From: Ficedula albicollis
Lineage: Eukaryota; Chordata; Aves; Passeriformes; Muscicapidae
Reading direction: 5' to 3'
DNA: 64,000 bases
Assembly: GCF_000247815.1 (NCBI RefSeq)
Contig: NC_021677.1
Span: 5,856,952-5,920,951 of the forward strand
Made by a program: the position numbers and the translations under genes. The notes under the pieces are model-generated. The model was not told where the DNA came from. It ran no database searches and saw only the letters and a program-made list of their open reading frames with translations. Below, piece after piece: positions 55,634 to 64,000 of the stretch. Position 1 is the first letter of the stretch. Each line of letters opens with the position of its first letter.

Positions 55634-58600
55634 ATAAGTTAACCAGTTTCTTTCATGTGTATTGACAGACTGACTGAAGTGATTCCAGGACTCCAGAAAT
55701 TTCTGAGATTTTATCATTCTCAAGGCATAAGCAAGTAAAATAGGAAGTCAACTGAGCTTCAAGCACTTTTAAGAGGATTAATACACCTTTATCCTCTGAG
55801 TCTGTATGTTGCTTTGTATTTTAAACATGTCAAAATTTACAGTTAATTCACATTCAGTTTTGAGTTCTGCAATATGAACATAAACACCTCCAATACTAAA
55901 AAACCATAATAAACATGTTTAAGTTTAGGACTCCTCTCAGATATAAAATAAAGTCTTACCTGAGAACAACATATAGCAGAAGTAATGGAGATGTACTTTT
56001 GCTATTTTGAACAAAGCTGTTGTCTTTAATAAATCTTATAACTTTACAGAGAGTTACCCTGATTTATTATCTTTTTTTAAAATACAGCCTGGAAATGAAG
56101 AGAGATATTTTATTACTTTTTCTTACAGGAAACTGCGTGTGGTCTGTATTACAGTTACAATTTCAAATCAGCATTGTAAAACAGACATCTCCATATGAAT
56201 CAGCAATGCAGCCAATCGTTGCTACAAGAAGCTAAAATCTGAGAAACGGCATCAAAACTGAATAAAGAGACTCTAACATTCTCAGTGCATGCTGTCACAG
56301 TATACAGCAGTTGCCCAGCTGTGTTCTTTACAGGTTGTGTACATAAAGACAATCCAAAAATTACATACATAGGCCTTCCTTAAGTTGATCAGCTCACTCT
56401 GTGAGAAAAAACATCAGTAGAAAACACACTAATGCTTACAGGAATAAGTTCAAGTACCCTGAATTCAGACAAGGAACATAAGTCATGCCCACAAAAGGAC
56501 AGAAAGTGATTTGTACTTTGAAACAAGCACCTATGACAGTGAAGATTTTTTATTTCTGTTGCAGAAGTTCCTGCAACTAGAATATTTTCACAGTTGTGCT
56601 GAAACATATGAAAACAGAGACTCTTCAAAAAATCACACTGAACAAGAACATGCGATTAGAACTAGAGACTTAAGTTTGGAGGTGTTTTCCAAGCACTTTA
56701 CAAACCAGCACATTTTTTCTTCGTGTCACTAGTCTATAGTCTCTTTACTGTGATAATCAGCAATTCAGTCATCTGTCTGAATTTACATTATTAAAACATG
56801 ACTGACAGAGCAAGTGTGTGCTTTGGTATAATTTAATTTCTGGTTTCTCTGTTCAAACAAAAATGCAGAGGGGCATTATGTGGAAAGGTGAACAGAGAAA
56901 AGCCCATTTGTTTCAAATGTTCACAAAGTTTATCTTCTTAGTTCAGATATCTCTATGAAACACCAACTCATTGAAACATAAAATACCAAATACTTCCCTT
57001 TTAAAACCTATTTCTTGAATTAACACCGTTCCATGACACAAGAGTCTGATCTACTACTCTTGGAGTTACCAGTTTTACATCTCACTGTGCCTCAGTCATT
57101 AAAATATGGCAGGTGTGGTGTTTTGTTTTGTTTTGTTTTGTTTGTTTTGTTTTTTGTTGTTGTTGTTTGGGGTTTTTTTTTTGTTTTTTTCAGAGTTCAT
57201 GCCATCCACTTGTTCATCTCAATTTTTTGCCATAAGCAGAAGACATAAAAATATTGAAATACTCTGAACTGTTTGTAAATTGAATATGTCCCTATTTACC
57301 AAATACTTTTGTTACATTTGCAAGGCATTTCACAATGTTACGGAAGAACAACCTGTATTACAGGTAATACACTGCAGACTGAGTGCATGGAAAAAAATGA
57401 ACGAAGAAAAATCCACAAGTGACATTTATCATCAAGGTGTAAAGCTATTGACATGGAGCCAGCTGAAAATGTGAACTCCAGTAAGAGAAGTAATTCAGAT
57501 AAATATCCCTTTTTTGTGCTTTAAGGAGTTCCCTAGGCACTTTCTTCTAAATCCTTTCATTAATTAAGCTGTCTAGTAGAATCCAGAATTTTTTGCAGAG
57601 GTTAAATTTTTCTTGTCACACATTGAACCTGGTTTCTCCTTCCCCAGCCCCATCAGCTTAAAGAGAGAGTGGCTGTTCTTTGAAAGAATATGGAATCTAC
57701 ATCCAGAAACATGCTCTGAGCAGTAAACAAAATGACTATGGACTACAAGTTGTACCTATACTTACACATACGGGAATTAGTTCAAACTTCTAAGCTTCTC
57801 AGCACTTAGGGAATTTTATATAGCAGTGCACAGATTACAATTACTGTTACTATCTTCTTCTAGAGCTAGATTCATAAACAGGCTTTGCTGAGGTGAATGT
57901 CACTATTGCGGTGGCACAGGACTGACTTCATGTTCACTGGAGCAGCAGTTCTTCAGGGAAGGGAACAGTGAATTCTGGGGAGCCAATCTGTTAAACATTG
58001 CTGAAGGAACATGGCGGAGTTGTGGGTGTTCAGTGCTCTGATTCAACAGTCATTTGAAACTAGTATGAATCGACAGCAATACAAATCAGCAGGCTGTGCC
58101 TCAACTGAGGAATTAATCAGTGTGTCGTGATTTCTGGAAAGTAGCACTTATTTCAGTGGACAGAGAACTGCCCCAAAACAAAACGACATAAGAGGAGGGG
58201 AAGGGAGAACTTCTATAGACTAATGTCTGTTTTGTTGGTCATGGAGGAAAATTAATGTTGTTTTTATTCCTTTAGAAGTATTTCAAGAAATTATATCCCT
58301 TTTACTTTTGTGCCAAACAGTGCTTGCTAGAGTCATGTCTCCTTTACTGCTAACAGCAGTACTCTTTAGCAGGCAAGTTTAAAGGCCACGTAGCATTAAA
58401 CTTGCAAACACATTGGCACAAAGAGGGTAAGAGCCAACAATACTGATATATTTTTCTGAAATATTAAAATCTTTTAATTTTCATATTCATTAGAAAATTC
58501 AAATTATTTTTAAATGTGTCATGCCACAAAACAGAGCCTATAAACCTACATGTTTCTCAGTTAGGGAAAAGCTCTTCTTATCTGTGAGCTATTTAGAAAT

Positions 58601-58786
58601 CTGGTAACAACTAAAATAAGTACTATCAGTTGACAGAAAAAGGAATCCAAGACATACAAATGAAAAAATCTACCATAACTAGACAGAAGATAGTCTTGAA
58701 CTGCACAGTGTTCCGGGATCTGCTCATTACACACACCTCTATGTCTTAGAGGTCTAGTGCACAAAGATCAGGGGCAGGTAAAAAAG
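55634..58786. other. AT-rich spacer with a T/G simple repeat
   Basis: A TTTTG-type simple repeat occupies about 57115-57190. Acceptor-like pyrimidine tracts occur near 56130 and 56555, but no exon with two splice ends was found. Confidence 0.5.
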
Positions 58787-58791
58787 AGGTG

Positions 58792-59347
58792 TGGGCAGCT
58801 GCTCTCTCTCTCTCTCTTACTCATGGAGTTGGACAGCTGGTGCTGTTCCCTCCCCCCCCGTCCACCATCCCAACACCGGGAGCCACTTTTTCTGCTGTTG
58901 GACCCCGCACCGCTGCCTTCTCGCTTCAGCCGGCCACCTCCAGGCACCCTGCTGAGCACCGCGACCGACACCGTGAGCGGAGGGGCCTCTCCTCCCTCCC
59001 TCTCCCACCTGGGATGCTGCCGTCATCAGCCCAGTCCTCCTGCAGCTGTGCAGGACCTGCCATGCCCCCACCACCAGTAACTGCAGCGCAGGGAAAGGGT
59101 GTCTGTGGCTGAAAAAGAACTGGAACTGGGTTACTGTTCTGTTTGTTGTTAATTTCATAGGTTGTTGTTTCTTTGTTTGACTTGTTAGATATATTAGTAA
59201 AGCACTATTATTCCTATCCCCATATCATTTCCTGAGAGCCCCTTAATTCCAAAATTATAATAATTTGGAGGGAGGGGGCTTTGCACTCTCCATTTCAAAG
59301 AGAGGCTCCTGCCTTCTTAGCAGATACCTGTCTTTCAAACCAGGACA
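58792..59347 (+). mobile_element. LTR (plus) without poly-G, probable target duplication
   Basis: It runs from TGGGCAGCTGCTC to CAAACCAGGACA. AGGTG precedes it (58787-58791) and AGGTG is also read at 59347-59351 if the last A is shared. The U5 half matches the 14424 family, and the GC-rich core is fully readable here, so this copy shows what real sequence in that region looks like. Confidence 0.7.
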
Positions 59348-59460
59348 GGTGAGGGCTGAAAATATCAACCTTGCCTCTCACTAATGTGTCAGTCAGTATT
59401 TTGTCATCAACATAGATGCTCTGCAGAACCCAAACTACAGTCAAGGATATGAAACCAAGC

Positions 59461-59912
59461 TGTCTTGGCTTGAAAAGACAAGTGTCTGTTAAAAAAGGCA
59501 GGTGCCTCTTTTGAAACAGAAAATGTAAACCCCTTCCTTTCTGGAGTGACAGATGTGGTTCTGTTGAAGCAGTGGTCCTGTAGACAGGTGCAGTTTTTCT
59601 GTCCAGGAATGATGTAGAAGGGTCTGGTTATCCTCTGGGACTCCAGGGGAAAAAAAGCTGCTCTGATGTTCCAAATCTCAGATTTTTATCTAGGTAGGAA
59701 ATGCTTGACTCCTCCCCCTTGGTGGAGCATCTCCCAGTGGGATGACGTAATTTTATCGGTCATGCAGTGGGAATCAATGGGCCATTAACAGAAGATACTT
59801 CCCTAGAGGAAGGATGGGTCGTGGAAAAGGTAAAGAACACTGCCCTGCCTGGTTTTATCAGATGGTGATGGAATACATACTTTTGATTACATCTTGCATT
59901 GCACCCAAGACA
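59461..59912 (-). mobile_element. LTR (minus), probably the 3' LTR of the class I-like element
   Basis: The plus strand starts TGTCTTGGCTTG and ends TGCACCCAAGACA. It matches 45975-46697 with an internal deletion of roughly 270 bases. Outer flanks do not match, as expected if retroviral body continues above it. Confidence 0.65.
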
Positions 59913-61725
59913 TTATCCACCTTTTATTCTATTACCATCTGCATCATACCCAAATCAATACCCTCTTATAACTCTACAATGAAACCTTACACACAGTTTT
60001 CACTTAAGATTAGGTTTCCCTGTGGTACACAAAGGGTTTCTCCATCTTATTGTCCACCAAGTGTAACCAGGTACTTAAGCAAAGACAATCCCACGGATGG
60101 GTTTGTCTTTGCCTGAGGTGGGACTAATCAAAACAGTCTTTCCTAAAATACTTTCCATGTGTACCACAGGAACTTTATATCCATTCACTGTGTGCAAAGG
60201 TTCAGCACTGTGTGGGCAGGACCAGCTTGACTGATGGACCCTCAGGTATGGACTATCCAGGTGGCTTTTGCTAAATTCATTCCCCAATTCTTGAAGGCTC
60301 CTCCACCAAGTGCCTTCAGGGTAGTCTTAAATAGGCCATTGCACCATTCAACTTTCCCAGCAGCTGGTGCATGATAAAGGATGTGATATATCCATTCAAT
60401 ACCATGTTCTCTGGCCCAGGTGTTTATAAGACTGTTCTTGAAATGGGTCCCGTTGTCTGACTCGATTCTCTCAGGGGTGCCATCCCTCCAAAGGACTTGT
60501 TTTTTCAGGCCCAAGATGCTGTTCTGAGCTGTGGAGGCCGATGGACCAACAGAAAGGGAGTTAGCCACTCTCCCTTGAAGAGAAGGCTCTTAGGTACCCA
60601 CCTTTCTGATAATAGAGAAGAATATTTCTCCCACAATGCCTCCCTGCTCTAGGCAAATCTTTTATATCCCATTGGTCCTTCCCCCCTTGTTCTTCCCCTG
60701 TACCCTCAGTGAATTGGTCTGTTGCTTTACCCTTCCCCTGAGCTTTCCTATATAAACCCTACTCCCTCAACCCTATTTGGAGCTTCTCGTCCCTGAACCC
60801 CTTCGAGGAGAAGACCTATAAAGCTACTCTTCAGAACCCCATACTTGGCTTTCATCCCTTCTCTTCAGTGTCACCGATAGGATTCACAAAAGAGCTAAAT
60901 CACTTCATCCAGGAGCGAGGACGTAACCTGAGCCACCAGGACATCTTTATAAAGCTGCTTCTCTGGGACATTGCAGCACACCACCACTGCCCCGCCATGA
61001 CACCAAGCAGTAGCATGAGGCACAGGGTAGGTTTCCAACTATCCATTGGTGGCTTCTACCATGATCAGCACATAGCACTTGTCTTGGTGGGTTTGAGGCA
61101 ATGTGATGTAATTAATTTGCCAGGCCTCCCCATACTTACATTTGGACCATCACCCCCCATACAGAGGAGCATCACCAATTTGGCCTTCTTGATCACAGCA
61201 CATATCTCACAGTCATGGATCGTCTGAGAAATACTGTCCATGGTTACATCCACTCCTCAGTCTCGTGCCCACTTAGAGGTGGCATCTCTGCCCTGATGAC
61301 CTGAGGCGTCATGGGCCCATACAGCTAGAAACAATTCTCTCTTGTGTTGCCAATCTAAATCTATTTGTGTCACCTCTATTTTTGCAGCTTGATCTACCTC
61401 ATCATTTCAGTGCTCTTTGTTAGCTCTAGTCTTGAGGACATGGGCATCTACATGATAGAATTTCACAAGTAGCCTCTCTACCCAAGTGGAAATGTCTTTC
61501 CACTCAACAGCAGCTCAGATTGGTTTTCCCTAGTTGCCAGTTGGCCTTTTTCCACCTTTCCAGCCAACCCCACAGAGCATTCGCTACACCCATGAATCAG
61601 TACAAAGATAGAGCTTTGGCAACTTCTGTCTTTCAGCAATGTCCAGGGCCAGCTGAATGGCTTTGAGTTCAGCAAGTTCACTTGATTTACTTTTCCTTCA
61701 GTAGCCTATGCAACCTGTCATGTGG
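59913..61725 (-). pseudogene. Class I (gamma-like) retroviral pol: RNase H and integrase, decayed
   Basis: On the minus strand, RNase H is recognisable at 61400-61700 in several frames, followed by the H2C2 region (CEICAVIKKAK, about 61200) and the first part of the integrase core up to about 61012. The core resumes at 60242-60568 with SDNGTHF and GKVEWCNGL, D and E being separated by exactly 35 residues. The C-terminal part lies at 60075-60287. No env follows before the LTR at 59912. Stops, shifts and an LTR insertion break it. Confidence 0.8.
60530..61009 (+). mobile_element. LTR (plus) inserted in the integrase core
   Basis: Integrase sequence stops at about 61012 and resumes at about 60530. 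Between them lies a segment with a TATA box (TCCTATATAAACCC, 60749-60756) and TG/CA-like ends (TGGAGGCC to CCAAGCA). Exact ends and target duplication are uncertain. Confidence 0.55.
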
Positions 61726-63925
<2,200 letters not shown>

Positions 63926-63926
63926 N
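63926..63926. other. Single undetermined base (N)
   Basis: The only N in the window, between the CpG-rich segment and the CR1-like end. It may mark an unresolved consensus position. Confidence 0.9.
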
Positions 63927-64000
63927 TATCATGGAATAGTTCATTTTGGAGAGCACTTTAAATATCCCCACCCATCTTGGTGGCACTTTCCCCCCACTGC
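63927..64000 (-). mobile_element. CR1 LINE 3' end (minus), cut by the window edge
   Basis: TATCATGGAATAGTTCATTT followed by GGAGAGCACTTTAAATATCC resembles the antisense of a CR1 terminus (ATCATAGAATGG, then GGAAGGGACC, then TTAAA). Divergence is moderate. Confidence 0.5.

Noticed and set aside
58757..59158. Open frames of about 110 codons, both strands
   Set aside because: They lie in the GC-rich core of an LTR and have no retroviral domain.

Overview
The window reads as vertebrate, almost certainly avian and most likely passerine, nuclear DNA. The evidence is CR1 LINE 3' ends (25140-25384, 52490-53312, 63927-64000), a dense and nested population of endogenous retroviral LTRs, AT-rich non-coding spacers and no compact gene arrangement. 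No complete host gene is visible. Three short stretches look like spliced exons (6091-6156 on plus; 21693-21791 and 21410-21598 on minus), but I cannot name their gene.

Layout. 1-5.7 kb: a dispersed repeat with an LTR inserted in it, then a large LTR of a family starting TGCTGGTTTCAC. 5.7-20 kb: mostly single-copy AT-rich sequence with one LTR with a target-site duplication (14424-15188) and weaker LTR-like stretches. 20-29 kb: spacer with candidate exons and a CR1. 29.3-36.6 kb: a minus-strand betaretrovirus-like (ERVK-like) provirus with 5' LTR, primer-binding site, gag, nucleocapsid, dUTPase-protease, RT, RNase H and integrase, all broken, plus a Cys/His-rich ORF where env would be expected. 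A separate solo LTR with a perfect 5-bp target duplication sits inside its gag. 37.8-46.7 kb: several LTRs, an exact 1000-bp tandem duplication and a pure 283-unit TGAA array. 47-51 kb: a second minus-strand provirus with both LTRs, carrying an ORF with two repeated hydrophobic segments and a nested LTR. 52.5-64 kb: a CR1, more LTRs and a third minus-strand retroviral fragment (class I-like RNase H and integrase) broken by two LTR insertions.

The most striking signal is eight pure poly-G tracts (97 to 1592 bases, 4415 bases in total, about 7% of the window). All read G on the plus strand, and all but one sit inside or at the edge of an LTR. The same LTR site carries G on its sense strand in one copy and C in another, and some tracts lie between duplicated or mismatched flanks. 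I read them as assembly or consensus artefacts covering poorly sequenced LTR cores, not as biology. The exact 1000-bp duplication, the 579-bp duplication around one poly-G and several smaller perfect tandem duplications fit the same explanation.

The retroviral genes no longer work together: every reading frame has stops, shifts or insertions. The best candidates for something undescribed are the Cys/His-rich ORF downstream of integrase (29588-29930), the duplicated-hydrophobic ORF (49199-49630) and the unidentified exon pair near 21.4-21.8 kb.
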